Assembly: GCF_024345225.1 (NCBI RefSeq)
Contig: NZ_BROD01000001.1
Location: 2,862,362-2,926,361 of the forward strand
Origin: Clostridium sp. TW13
GTDB lineage: Bacteria > Bacillota > Clostridia > Clostridiales > Clostridiaceae
Reading direction: 5' to 3'
Length of the DNA stretch: 64,000 bases
Position 1 is the first letter of the stretch. Each line of letters starts with the position of its first letter. Both the position numbers and the translations under genes were made by a program. The notes below the pieces were generated by a model. That model was not told where the DNA came from, searched no databases, and was given only the letters and a program-made list of their open reading frames with translations. This document shows, piece after piece, positions 33,381 to 42,535 of the stretch.

Positions 33381-34208
33381 TTATCTATGAGTTACACGTT
33401 GAATATGAACAGTTAAATATAATTTTTCTTCATCTGATAACTCTGTTTCCAAGTATTTTTCAACCTTCAGCATACAGTTATATGCCTCTTTGTATTTTTC
33501 TTTTACTTGTTTTAGTAGAAAATCATCTTCATTTTCATTCTTTGTATTTTTATTTAATCTTTGAAAGAAAAATCTTAAATGTGTTACAAATCTCTCATAA
33601 CTAATTGATTTTTCATCAAGAGTAGTTCCATAAGTGTATTTTACTATATTTAGTATATCTTGAATCTTTTTTGTTTGACTAGCAATATTCTCTACATTTG
33701 TGCTTGAACTATTTAGTTGAGCATTTATTAAATGAAGAGCCACATTTGCAGCTTCATCCTCTGGTAACTTTCTACCTAATTCCTCTTCAATAAACTCTAG
33801 TGCTTTAACCCCTACTTCAAATTCCTTGTTATAGAACTTTTTTATCTCCCATATTAGTGGATTTGAAATATTGATGTTCTCATCAAACAATTTTATTGAA
33901 TTGTTAATATGATCAGTGAGAGTAACATATATATAGTCATTTAGTTTGGTGTTTAATATATTCTTAGCATATTCAATAATGTCATAACATAGGGAAACGT
34001 ATTCGCTTGGAACATGTTCTAATAATAACTTGAACTTTTCTGAGGCATCTTTTTGCTTAAGAATAAATGTTTTCTCAATTAGACTTTCATCGACTACATC
34101 TCCAACACTTTTCTTAAAGCCAATTCCGCATCCCATAACAACAAATTCATGCTTATCTGCTTCTTTAGCAACTATAGCATTATTATTAAATACCTTTTTT
34201 ATTATCAT
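33381..34208 (-). CDS. licT: BglG/LicT-family transcriptional antiterminator
   Basis: 275 residues: an N-terminal RNA-binding CAT domain (MIIKKVFNNNAIVAKEADKHE, ~1-55) then two PTS-regulation domains (about 70-170 and 175-275). Candidate phospho-histidines are in TDHINNS and VALHLIN (PRD1) and in RFVTHLRFF and VHIQRVTH (PRD2). It binds RAT RNA when the cognate EII is not holding it phosphorylated. Both its own leader and the bglP leader carry RAT sites, so it is autoregulated and controls bglP. Confidence 0.94.
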   Translation of the reverse strand: MIIKKVFNNNAIVAKEADKHEFVVMGCGIGFKKSVGDVVDESLIEKTFILKQKDASEKFKLLLEHVPSEYVSLCYDIIEYAKNILNTKLNDYIYVTLTDHINNSIKLFDENINISNPLIWEIKKFYNKEFEVGVKALEFIEEELGRKLPEDEAANVALHLINAQLNSSSTNVENIASQTKKIQDILNIVKYTYGTTLDEKSISYERFVTHLRFFFQRLNKNTKNENEDDFLLKQVKEKYKEAYNCMLKVEKYLETELSDEEKLYLTVHIQRVTHR

Positions 34209-34242
34209 TCCTCTATTATCACCTCACTATAAGTATTCTGAA

Positions 34243-34339
34243 CAAAAAAGACCCCAATTAATTAAAGGTAACTCTAGAAGTAATCCTCTAGCCTCCTTTT
34301 ATTAATTAAGGTCTCGCCTAATCGAGTTAGTAACAATCC
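34243..34339 (-). promoter_or_regulatory. RAT antiterminator target plus terminator in the licT leader
   Basis: On the minus strand GGATTGTTACTAACTCGATT continuing to GGCGAGACC (34339-34310) is a RAT. It overlaps the first arm of a long terminator stem GACCTTAATTAATAAAAGG (34313-34295) with 34268-34250, followed by TTTTTTG. Confidence 0.85.
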
Positions 34340-34374
34340 TTACATTAATATGTAATCGTTTTATTTATACTCTT

Positions 34375-34403
34375 ATAATATACTACTTTTTATAAGGTGT
34401 CAA
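34375..34403 (-). promoter_or_regulatory. Promoter of licT-bglP
   Basis: Minus strand TTGACA (34403-34398), 17-bp spacer, TATTAT (34380-34375). It sits about 36 bp upstream of the RAT. The stretch 34404-34725 beyond it is AT-rich without other visible signals. Confidence 0.75.
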
Positions 34404-34725
34404 TAATTTTTTATCTATTTTTCGTGAAAAATGTCATATATTTTTCTATTTTGTCGTTAATTCTTATAAACATAGCTATTTTCCTTATCTGTAGAGTTTT
34501 TAACCTTAAAGTTGCAATTACTTAACACTTTATGTAAGTCAATATTCCCCCCAATCATGCTTTATATATTTATTACTTATTCTTCTGCTCATTATCGATA
34601 AATAAACTGTGTATTATAATCATTCAATTGATTAATAATATATCTTCAATTAATACTCCCCAATTATAAACTTATAATATTCTTAATTATTAAAAGCATA
34701 TATTTAAATATATAGTCTATCTATG

Positions 34726-35631
34726 TTAAATTTGCTTAAAAAACTCTGTCATCTCTGTCATAACTACATCACTCATAGAACAGTTATCTCTTAAGTGGAA
34801 TACGTGATTAAGATTTTCATTCTTCGGTACAGCATGTTCTTTATGATTAACACCTTTTACATTTAGTACTTCAATCATCTTTTTTGTTTCTGGGAAAAGT
34901 CCATCTGTTTCTGAGCCCATAATATAGCAAGGCAGAAACTGTTTGGTTATATTCTTTAAAATCGATGTCTTAGGATAAATAGGAAGTTCCCTATACTTTT
35001 TAGTACCAAACACCCATCGTACAATATTATTTACTTGAGGAAAATTCATCGCTTGTCCTAATTCTATTACATTATCAAAATCATATACACCACAATTTAA
35101 TCCTAATCCCTTTGGTTTTATATTTGTATGAAGGTTAAAAAATCCTTCTAATTCTGGATTAGTAAGAATACAACCTATTAACGCTGCAATATTTGCTCCA
35201 GCAGAGTCTCCTACTAAAAACACATTTTCTGTATCAAAATTATACTTTTTACTGTTATCTTCTACCCATTTAAGCACTGAATAGACATCTTCTAAAGGTG
35301 CAGGATAATTATATTTAGGTGCTAGTCTATAATCAAAGGTTAATACTGCATAACCCTTTAGGCTCAAATTCATGCCATAATATTTGTAATATGAATCCTT
35401 GCAGCCATATACCCAGCCACCTCCATGAATATTAATAATCACTGGAATAGAAGTTAAACGTTTTCTTTTTTCCGGCATAGCTAGATCAAGTTTAAATTCC
35501 TTTTTTCCTATTTTATTGTATACTAAATCTTCTATTAACTCGCATCCCTCTGGTTTCTTTGCACTAATATAATATTCATTGTCCATTTTCTCAATATGCT
35601 TAAGTATTAATTTAAGTTTTAAATTGAACAT
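34726..35631 (-). CDS. Alpha/beta-hydrolase esterase, HSL family
   Basis: 301 residues. The oxyanion-hole HGGGWVYG (about 69-76) and nucleophile GDSAGAN (Ser about 143) define the hormone-sensitive-lipase group. Asp in SETDGLF and His in NLNHVFHL are suitable partners. No signal peptide, so cytoplasmic; substrate probably a short-chain ester. GGAG lies nine bases before ATG. It stands alone between the licT region and a chemoreceptor gene. Confidence 0.9.
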   Translation of the reverse strand: MFNLKLKLILKHIEKMDNEYYISAKKPEGCELIEDLVYNKIGKKEFKLDLAMPEKRKRLTSIPVIINIHGGGWVYGCKDSYYKYYGMNLSLKGYAVLTFDYRLAPKYNYPAPLEDVYSVLKWVEDNSKKYNFDTENVFLVGDSAGANIAALIGCILTNPELEGFFNLHTNIKPKGLGLNCGVYDFDNVIELGQAMNFPQVNNIVRWVFGTKKYRELPIYPKTSILKNITKQFLPCYIMGSETDGLFPETKKMIEVLNVKGVNHKEHAVPKNENLNHVFHLRDNCSMSDVVMTEMTEFFKQI

Positions 35632-35740
35632 TTTATCACACTCCAGATAATATACTAATATTTTAATGTCACTTTGATTATATCATATTTTTCCATCACA
35701 ACTCAAAGAAATACTTTCTATAAATAAGTAAGAAAATAAT

Positions 35741-35789
35741 AAAAAAGCCCACTTTACAATTAACCAAAGTTAACTTGCAAAGTAGGCTA
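35741..35789 (-). terminator. Intrinsic terminator of the chemoreceptor gene
   Basis: Minus strand AGCCTACTTTGCAAG...TTGTAAAGTGGGCT stem followed by TTTTTTATT, immediately after the stop of 35804-37519. Confidence 0.8.
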
Positions 35790-35803
35790 TAAACACTTAA
35801 AAA

Positions 35804-37519
35804 TTAGTACTTACCAAAATCATTATCACTTAAATCTATTTTAACTCTTGATACTGATGATTGATTTAAATTATTATGAAGGTTTTTTTTATTTTTCTTA
35901 TCTTCCATCTTCTCTAGCATTCTTAATATATTGGGATCTAATCTTTCACTTCCATCATACATATATGAACTACTTTGTTTCAATTTAAATCTACTAACTT
36001 GATCTCTCAATAATTCTGCTTGACTTGATAATTCTTCACTTGCAGCTGCACTCTCTTCTGCTGAAGTTGAGTTAGCTTGTACAACATTTGAAACCTGCAT
36101 AATGCCTTGATTTATTTGAGAAATACCAACAGCTTGCTCATTTGATGCTGAAGCTATATTATTAACAATTCCTGATACCTTAGCTACTCCCTCAACTATA
36201 TTATTTAGCGCTTCTGCTGTATCATTAGCTATTTTCGTACCATTCTCAACACTTTTTATAGAACCTTCTATCATATCCGTAGTTTCTTTTGCTGCCTTTG
36301 CAGATCTTGCTGCTAAATTTCTTACTTCCTCAGCCACAACCGCAAACCCTTTACCATGTTGACCTGCTCTAGCTGCTTCAACTGCTGCATTCAACGCTAA
36401 AATATTAGTTTGAAAAGCAATTTCATCAATTACCTTAATAATTTTCGAAATATTTGAAGATGATTCATTTATTTCATTCATAGCTTGTAACATTTCCTGC
36501 ATTCTTTCATTTCCATGTACAGCATTTTGTGTTACTTTTTCAGCTAGTTCATTTGCCTCACTGGCATTTTCTGCATTTTGTTTTGTCTGAGCTGATATTT
36601 CTTCAAGTGAAACAGTTAGTTCTTCTACAGAACTAGCTTGCTCAGTTGCTCCTTCTGAAAGCGAAATACTTGAGCTTGATACCTGTCTTGAGCCTGAAGC
36701 AACCTGCTCAGCTGCAGAACTTATATTTAGCATCACATCATTTGTTGTATTTACCATGTTCTTGAATGCATCTGCTAATCTGCCAACCTCGTCCTTATTA
36801 TGTATATCTATTTCTACATCTAATTCACCTTGTGCAATCTTGTCCGCTGCTTTTAATAATTTATCCAATGGTTTAGAAATAATAGTTGCTATAATTACTC
36901 CAATTATTACTGCTGCAATTAAACAAACTATTATAATCACTATCATAACTGTAGACTTTGAACTATAATCAGAATGATTGTTTTGAGCTGAAGTCTGTGC
37001 TAATTGTTGATTATAATCTATTAAATCACTTACTGATTGATCTACTTTTTCTCTTGCTTTAGTAAATTCCGCATCTTTTTGCTCTGCTTCATTATACTTA
37101 CCAGCTTGGATTAGAGCAAATTGTGCAGTTTTAACAGTTCTATATGATGCAAGTGCATCCTTTACTGCGTTATATAATTCCTTATCTTTTCCATCAGAAA
37201 TTGCATTTTCATAGCTCTTAAGTATTTTATCATTCTCAGTGGCAAGATTACTTGACTCTTTTAGCATATCATCAAGCTTTGCTTGATTTCTTGAGTAAAG
37301 CATTACCATGTAATTTGCTCTTGAAATCACCAAGTTTTTTTGGACTTTAGATAAGTTTTGAGCAGGTATAAAATTGTTGTTATACATTTTATCTACATTG
37401 GTATTAATTTTCTTCATGTTACTTATCCCAATATATCCAACTATACTTGTACACATTGCAACAATAACAAAGCATATTATTAGCTTAAATTTGATCTTTA
37501 AATCACTAAACCATTTCAT
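35804..37519 (-). CDS. Membrane methyl-accepting chemotaxis protein
   Basis: 571 residues. First membrane segment about 11-31, an extracytoplasmic four-helix-bundle (4HB_MCP) sensor about 32-190, second membrane segment about 191-213, HAMP about 214-266 (containing [12 protein letters not shown]), then the signalling coiled coil with tip [20 protein letters not shown] (about 364-383) and [24 protein letters not shown] precedes the ATG. It probably senses a small ligand and signals via CheA, whose gene is not in the window. Monocistronic by its terminator. Confidence 0.94.
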   Translation of the reverse strand: MKWFSDLKIKFKLIICFVIVAMCTSIVGYIGISNMKKINTNVDKMYNNNFIPAQNLSKVQKNLVISRANYMVMLYSRNQAKLDDMLKESSNLATENDKILKSYENAISDGKDKELYNAVKDALASYRTVKTAQFALIQAGKYNEAEQKDAEFTKAREKVDQSVSDLIDYNQQLAQTSAQNNHSDYSSKSTVMIVIIIVCLIAAVIIGVIIATIISKPLDKLLKAADKIAQGELDVEIDIHNKDEVGRLADAFKNMVNTTNDVMLNISSAAEQVASGSRQVSSSSISLSEGATEQASSVEELTVSLEEISAQTKQNAENASEANELAEKVTQNAVHGNERMQEMLQAMNEINESSSNISKIIKVIDEIAFQTNILALNAAVEAARAGQHGKGFAVVAEEVRNLAARSAKAAKETTDMIEGSIKSVENGTKIANDTAEALNNIVEGVAKVSGIVNNIASASNEQAVGISQINQGIMQVSNVVQANSTSAEESAAASEELSSQAELLRDQVSRFKLKQSSSYMYDGSERLDPNILRMLEKMEDKKNKKNLHNNLNQSSVSRVKIDLSDNDFGKY

Positions 37520-37730
37520 TGAACTTCCTCCTTAGTTATATCCCCTATAATTATTCTTTTTATCCCATGTAACCATATTATTATATTTGAAAAAACATGT
37601 CAATATTTGACCGTTTTTGTCTTTTATTGATTGAATTGCTATTAATTGTTCTTATGAAATAATTGTTTTCAATTACAAAGCATATTTTTTATAATTTTAT
37701 TAAAAACAGAGCTATTTTCCTATATAATAA

Positions 37731-37770
37731 AAAACCTCTTTTATAACATAAGTTACGTCATAAAAGAGGT
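37731..37770 (-). terminator. Intrinsic terminator of the flavoprotein gene
   Basis: ACCTCTTTTAT (37734-37744) pairs with ATAAAAGAGGT; on the minus strand it is followed by TTTTTTATT. The stop of the flavoprotein gene is about 60 bp upstream. Confidence 0.8.
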
Positions 37771-37827
37771 CACATATTTGATAAGCGAGCCAAATTATAT
37801 TCTAGAACTCATTCTATTAATAAATAC

Positions 37828-38358
37828 TTATTTAAGACTTTTCCCAAATTCAAAGACTTTATGCAATTTCTCTGAATTATTTATAGATCCCTTTTGCGTC
37901 ATTCCTGGAATTGTTATAATCCCTTTGTCTTCCCAATTCAAATATTTATTAGTTGCTTTATATTGGGCTATAGCTGCATCATATACACCATCAGCGCCTG
38001 AATTCAGGAGCAATCCAACATACTTATGATGAAAACCTACTTTCCCACGAGCATACATACGATCAATTACACATTTTAATTGCCCAGTTATATCAAACCA
38101 ATATATAGGTGATGCAAATACAAGCATGTCTGCTTTATCAAGGGCTTCTAAAATTTCTTTCATATCATCCTTTTGGGAACATTCACCTCCTGATGTAAAA
38201 CAATAAGTACATCCTACACATGGTCCTACCTTTAAGGTACTAAGAGTTTTTATTGTTACTTCATTACCACTTTCCCTTGCTCCTTTAGCAAATGCTTCTG
38301 CCATTATTTCTGTATTTCCACCCTTACGTGGGCTTCCACTAACTACTAATATGTTCAA
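37828..38358 (-). CDS. Iron-sulfur flavoprotein / NAD(P)H-dependent FMN reductase
   Basis: 176 residues, flavodoxin-like fold. The FMN-phosphate loop SGSPRKGGNT (7-16) is followed by a cysteine cluster CVGCTYCFTSGGEC (about 49-62; spacing CxxCxxCx6C) and ASPIYWFDITGQLKCVIDR. Similar cysteine motifs bind a 4Fe-4S cluster in iron-sulfur flavoproteins of anaerobes; the cluster is inferred. The start is TTG 38358, seven bases after GGAGG; no ATG is available near it. It likely performs redox detoxification (O2, quinone or nitro compounds). Confidence 0.88.
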   Translation of the reverse strand: MNILVVSGSPRKGGNTEIMAEAFAKGARESGNEVTIKTLSTLKVGPCVGCTYCFTSGGECSQKDDMKEILEALDKADMLVFASPIYWFDITGQLKCVIDRMYARGKVGFHHKYVGLLLNSGADGVYDAAIAQYKATNKYLNWEDKGIITIPGMTQKGSINNSEKLHKVFEFGKSLK

Positions 38359-38444
38359 TTTAAATCCTCCAACTTCAATAAATACTATTTTTCATTTAGT
38401 ATAATACCAAGCAGTCATTCAGTAAATATATAACTTTTAGTTTA

Positions 38445-38543
38445 TATAGAACTGTTCCACAATAATGTTGGTGGAAACATCGGTGGACAAGTTACAAATT
38501 TTCGACATTTTTCTACCAACATTTAGATGGAATAGTTCTATAC
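38445..38543 (-). repeat. Palindromic MITE-like element, copy 2
   Basis: 99 bp, opposite orientation to copy 1. Ends TATAGAACTGTTCCA and TGGAATAGTTCTATA; inner AATGTTGGTGG / CTACCAACATT. It carries 12 extra bases in the arm next to GGACAAGT compared with copy 1. It fills most of the 300-bp gap between the flavoprotein and EamA genes. Confidence 0.8.
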
Positions 38544-38662
38544 ACATCTTCCAAAACACATTAGGCACATATTAATACATAGAATTGATTTTAATAAACT
38601 ACATTACAAATTATATATTAACTGCGTGTATTCCTCCCCAGTTATTTAGTTAATTATAGTTT

Positions 38663-39550
38663 CTAACAATCAACAATATTAACCTGCTTTTTACCTAAAA
38701 TGCTTATTAACATTCCTCCAATAATTAAAACTGCACCAATTAAAAAATTAATAGTGATGTTTTCTCCTAAAAACATCGCTCCAAGTAATGCTGATACCAT
38801 TGGCTGTAATGGGTAAAACAACGAACAAGTGCTTGCTTCAATTATAGATAAACTTTTATTCCAAAGCACATATGCTAAGGCAGTACAAACAATTCCCATA
38901 TATAACAATGAAATAATAACTGAAACATTAAACTGTATATTAGGAGTAACAATAAGTTCGCGAATTGAAAATGGCAATGTACATATAGTCGCAACAAACA
39001 TACTATATGTAGTCACCTGTAATGCACCATACTTTTGAGTTATTCTTCTAACCACAACGGAAACTAATGCCCACAAAAGTACTGATATAATGGAAAATAA
39101 AATCCCCACTACTTGTCCACTTCCTTTTATATCACCAATTATTATGTATACACCAAGCATTGCTATAACAACACAAATTACTTTCCTAGCAGTTAACCTT
39201 TCTTGCAAAATTATAGCTGCAAAAATCATAATGGCAATTGGATTCATAGAATTAACTAAAGAGGCAATTGATGCACTGGATAATTTTATTCCAATAAGTT
39301 GTGCTCCCACAGATAAAAAATACCCTATGCATCCAATTATAATAATATATTTTATGTCTTTGCGTTCTATTTTCTTAGTATTGCTTTTTTGTCCTATTAA
39401 AAATAAAACAACACCTGCAATTAAATACCGTAAAAATAAAACTGTAACCACTGGAACTTTTCCTAGTACAAATTTACTAACCACATACAAACTTCCCCAT
39501 GCGCAAAAAGTTATTAATAAATATAAATATGCTATTCTTTTATTTGTCAT
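38663..39550 (-). CDS. EamA/DMT-superfamily transporter
   Basis: 295 residues with ten hydrophobic segments in two EamA repeats (about 8-140 and 150-290). The segment VVSKFVLGKVPVVTVLFLRYL near residues 22-42 and the second-repeat end ALLGAMFLGENITINFLIGAVLI are family hallmarks. It is an inner-membrane exporter of a metabolite or amino acid; substrate unknown. It is divergent from the AraC-type regulator at 39772 (221 bp apart), which probably controls it. Its ribosome site is weak. Confidence 0.9.
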   Translation of the reverse strand: MTNKRIAYLYLLITFCAWGSLYVVSKFVLGKVPVVTVLFLRYLIAGVVLFLIGQKSNTKKIERKDIKYIIIIGCIGYFLSVGAQLIGIKLSSASIASLVNSMNPIAIMIFAAIILQERLTARKVICVVIAMLGVYIIIGDIKGSGQVVGILFSIISVLLWALVSVVVRRITQKYGALQVTTYSMFVATICTLPFSIRELIVTPNIQFNVSVIISLLYMGIVCTALAYVLWNKSLSIIEASTCSLFYPLQPMVSALLGAMFLGENITINFLIGAVLIIGGMLISILGKKQVNIVDC

Positions 39551-39771
39551 TTCTTTTATTTAGTAATACATTGTTGTGTCAATACACGCTATACTAAATC
39601 TTCCCACCTTTCATTCTATAAACTGACAATCCAAACTTATTTTCTAAACTTAATAACACTTATATTGAATAGTTTGAATAGTTTCGTTCTTTATTATAGA
39701 ATAAAATAAAAGCATATTCTTTGCATTTATTGTACAATTTATTGCGTTTATTGACTTATTTGGAGGAAAGC

Positions 39772-40608
39772 ATGTTAGATTTATATTATAGCGATATAAA
39801 AAAGTATATTCATTTCACTCATGTCCCTGTGAAATTTCGCCATACAGAATTTCATCTTCATGATTACTTTGAAATATATTTCTTCATTAGTGGAAATGCA
39901 AAGTATTTTATCGAAAAGCAAGTTTATTCATTAAATTATGGTGATTTGATAATAACCAATAATAACGAAATTCATAAATCAGTAGTTGTTCCTGATGAAA
40001 TTTATGATGTAATTTACATGCAGATTGATCCTAAGCTTATTAAATCGCTGAGTTCACCTAAGTATGATTTACTTAATTGCTTTACAAATAGACCTCATGG
40101 GAAAAATAATAAGATTTTTCTTGAAGAAAAACAACTTAATGCTGTCATTGAGTTGCTTGGAAAAATAGAACAAGCCTATAATAGCACTGCTTTAGGTTTG
40201 GAGATATTATTAATCTCATATTTACTGGAATTACTTATGATTATAAACTTCAGCTTTAATGAAAATACTGAAGCTGCAGAATCTCCTGCTTCTTCTGATA
40301 CTCTTACTTCTATTCTAGAATATATAGATTTAAATTTAAGCAAGGATCTTTCACTTCAAGCTCTAGAGGACAAATTTAACCTTGACCGCTTTTATCTAAG
40401 TCGCTTATTCAAAAAGAATGTTGGCAGCACTTTACATGAATATATTTTATTTAAAAGATTAGCTCTAGCTAAAAGATTGCTTGAAAACAAAAAAAGTGTC
40501 ACTGAAGCATGTGAAGTAAGCGGATTCAATGACTACTATCACTTTATTAGAATATTTAAAAAGTATGTTGGAACTTCACCTGGTCAATATAAAAAGAAGT
40601 TCTCTTAA
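39772..40608 (+). CDS. AraC-family transcriptional regulator with N-terminal cupin
   Basis: 278 residues. N-terminal cupin-like sensor (FRHTEFHLHDYFEIYFFISG and the YSLNYGDLIITNNNEIH turn, about 18-75); C-terminal double helix-turn-helix about 180-278 (LSLQALEDKFNLDRFYLSRLFK, CEVSGFNDYYHFIRIFKKYVGTSPGQYK). GGAGG lies five bases before ATG 39772; 17 upstream codons in the longer frame are dismissed. It is divergent from the EamA transporter gene, a likely target induced by a sugar or metabolite bound in the cupin. Confidence 0.92.
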   Translation: MLDLYYSDIKKYIHFTHVPVKFRHTEFHLHDYFEIYFFISGNAKYFIEKQVYSLNYGDLIITNNNEIHKSVVVPDEIYDVIYMQIDPKLIKSLSSPKYDLLNCFTNRPHGKNNKIFLEEKQLNAVIELLGKIEQAYNSTALGLEILLISYLLELLMIINFSFNENTEAAESPASSDTLTSILEYIDLNLSKDLSLQALEDKFNLDRFYLSRLFKKNVGSTLHEYILFKRLALAKRLLENKKSVTEACEVSGFNDYYHFIRIFKKYVGTSPGQYKKKFS

Positions 40609-40756
40609 GTGATGTTCTTTTGTAACTAACATTCATTTCTTTGAATAATACTTAGAAAAATAACTATACTTAAGTTTATAAATTTACAATACATTAAATT
40701 TGCAGCACCCTACTTTTATAAGAATGAAGTATGGAATTGATTACATTCAATTTTAT

Positions 40757-40785
40757 TTGACAATTGCTTTAGTAGAGCGTATACT
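40757..40785 (+). promoter_or_regulatory. Promoter of the M-box transcript
   Basis: TTGACA (40757-40762), 17-bp spacer, TATACT (40780-40785). It starts a transcript about 20-25 bases before the M-box aptamer. Confidence 0.82.
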
Positions 40786-40804
40786 TACACTGTTAAAGAT
40801 AAAA

Positions 40805-41031
40805 TTGAATATATTTTGTTAGGTGAGGCTCCTATGTATGATATACGCTGCTGCCCAAAAACATCGAAAGATGCCAATGGGTCAACAAGTATTACCGAAT
40901 TAAGGTTCTATTTAATGTAGCTGAGTACAACTCAAAGCTACATAGTGCTAAAACTCAACGAAGAAATAACTGTAGTGTATTATTTTTGTGTGAATTTTAG
41001 AGGAGTCCGTTTTTATAGGGGCTCTTTTTTA
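40805..41031 (+). promoter_or_regulatory. M-box (ykoK) magnesium riboswitch with terminator
   Basis: The diagnostic M-box strings are present in order: GTTAGGTGAGGCTCCTATGT (40819-40838), ACGCTGCTGCCCAAAAA (40845-40861) and GCCAATGGGTCAACA (40873-40887), with AGTGCTAAAACTCAACG closing the fold (near 40944-40960). The expression platform is an AGGAGTCC/GGGCTCTT hairpin followed by a T-run (41001-41031). High Mg2+ should stabilise the aptamer and terminate transcription of the two downstream transport genes. Confidence 0.93.
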
Positions 41032-41176
41032 TTTGCTAAAAAATACGCTAACGGAGCTTAACCTATTAAAATATATATTATTAATTTAGGCATCTGAAAA
41101 TAAATAGCAAGCCGAAATGACTACCGTATAAACCTATATACTTTCAGACACCTTATATAAGGAGCGTGATGATTTA

Positions 41177-41269
41177 ATGGATGGTGACCCTTATCACAGT
41201 TGCAATTTTTTAAAACTTAAAAATTTAATATTCAATAGTAAAATGGGGTGTACCATAGTTAAATCATAG
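41177..41269 (+). CDS. Possible 30-codon leader ORF between M-box and MgtE-N gene
   Basis: ATG 41177 opens a 30-residue frame (MDGDPYHSC...) ending at TAG 41267-41269. It overlaps the stop of a two-codon frame (ATG ATT TAA, 41169-41177), which itself lies four bases after AAGGAG. The ORF runs into a hairpin (ATGGGGTGTAC at 41243 with GTGCACCCAT ending 41281) placed just before the ribosome site of the next gene. That layout could couple translation of a leader to expression of the transporter genes. No homology is recognised; translation is unproven. Confidence 0.3.
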   Translation: MDGDPYHSCNFLKLKNLIFNSKMGCTIVKS

Positions 41270-41298
41270 TTGTGCACCCATAAAAAGGAGGGTGTTCA

Positions 41299-42522
41299 AT
41301 GAAATTTATAAGTGTTTATTTAAGCAGAATTTTAGGAAATAAAATATATGCACCTGATAATAGAGTCATTGGAAAGCTAAAAGATATAGCTGTTTCATTA
41401 GATTCTACTAACCCAAAGGTTACTGTTGCTAAAGTAAAAACTAAAGACAAAATAGTTTACCTTAATTGGGATTATATTTCTATAGCAAAAGAAAAAGGTC
41501 AATATATACTTGTTTGCAACAAAATAGAAGAAACTCAACTTGGAGAATCAATGCTTCTTAAAAAATATGTACTAGACAAACAAATCATCGATGTTAATGG
41601 CAGAAAGGTTGTTAGAGTTAATGATGTTAGACTAGTAGTTTTAGATTCTGGCTTCTTTGTAGTTGCAGTTGATATCGGTCTAGAGGGACTTCTAAGAAGA
41701 TTAGAACTTGCAAAGCCATTGAAAAAGTTAGGCCTTAAAATTCCAAGTACATTAATGCTTTGGAATGATGTTCAAGCTATTTCTAATACAAAGGATTTAA
41801 AAGTATCTAAAACTTATAACAAACTAACTACTCTTCATCCATCAGATCTTGCTGATATAATTGAAGATTTTGATACTAATACAGGTATGATTATCTTTAG
41901 TAGTTTGGATCCTGCTAAGGCTGCAGATGTACTTGAAGAACTTGAAGAAGATGCACAAATTCAAGTATTAAGAAGCTTATCACCTGAAAGAGCAGCTGAT
42001 ATTCTTGAAGAAATGCCTGCTGATGAAGTTGCAGATATTCTTGATGGTTTACAAGCTAACAAAATTGAAGAGCTTTTAAACAATATGGAGAAAGATGCTT
42101 CTGATGAAGTTAGAGAATTAATGGAATATGATGATAAGGAAATTGGTAGTCTTATGTCAACTGATTTTCTATCTTACGCCAGTGATAAAACTGCTGGCTA
42201 TATTATAGACAATATGAGAGAATTAAAACCCGAATTTGAACAAATACACTATATTTACATTACACAGGACAATAAATTATTTGGTACTCTATCCTTAAGA
42301 GATCTTATAGTATCTGATCCTTCTCTTAAACTTGAAGAAATCATGAACAAAGACTTCATATATATGTATGATACTGACAAAATTAATGATTTGGTTGATG
42401 TTATAACTAAATATAATCTATCTGCATTGCCAATCTTAGATGAGAATGGTGATTTAGTTGGAAATGTATTAGTTAACGATCTTATATATGAATTCCTAAA
42501 AAGCAGAAAGAAATTAGGTTAA
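41299..42522 (+). CDS. Soluble MgtE-N/CBS-domain protein, probable Mg2+-sensing partner
   Basis: 407 residues without membrane segments. Residues about 1-165 look like two PRC-barrel-type halves (ISVYLSRILGNKIYAPDNRVIG, VVRVNDVRLV); about 185-285 is an MgtE N-domain of repeated helices (LHPSDLADIIEDF, PAKAADVLEELEED, PERAADILEEMPADEVADIL); about 290-400 is a CBS pair. MgtE channels use the same N and CBS domains to sense Mg2+, but the MgtE channel domain is absent here. GGAGGG precedes the ATG. The next gene, 13 bp downstream, is an NRAMP-type transporter, so it may regulate that protein. Confidence 0.9.
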   Translation: MKFISVYLSRILGNKIYAPDNRVIGKLKDIAVSLDSTNPKVTVAKVKTKDKIVYLNWDYISIAKEKGQYILVCNKIEETQLGESMLLKKYVLDKQIIDVNGRKVVRVNDVRLVVLDSGFFVVAVDIGLEGLLRRLELAKPLKKLGLKIPSTLMLWNDVQAISNTKDLKVSKTYNKLTTLHPSDLADIIEDFDTNTGMIIFSSLDPAKAADVLEELEEDAQIQVLRSLSPERAADILEEMPADEVADILDGLQANKIEELLNNMEKDASDEVRELMEYDDKEIGSLMSTDFLSYASDKTAGYIIDNMRELKPEFEQIHYIYITQDNKLFGTLSLRDLIVSDPSLKLEEIMNKDFIYMYDTDKINDLVDVITKYNLSALPILDENGDLVGNVLVNDLIYEFLKSRKKLG

Positions 42523-42535
42523 GGAGGAGTGCACG

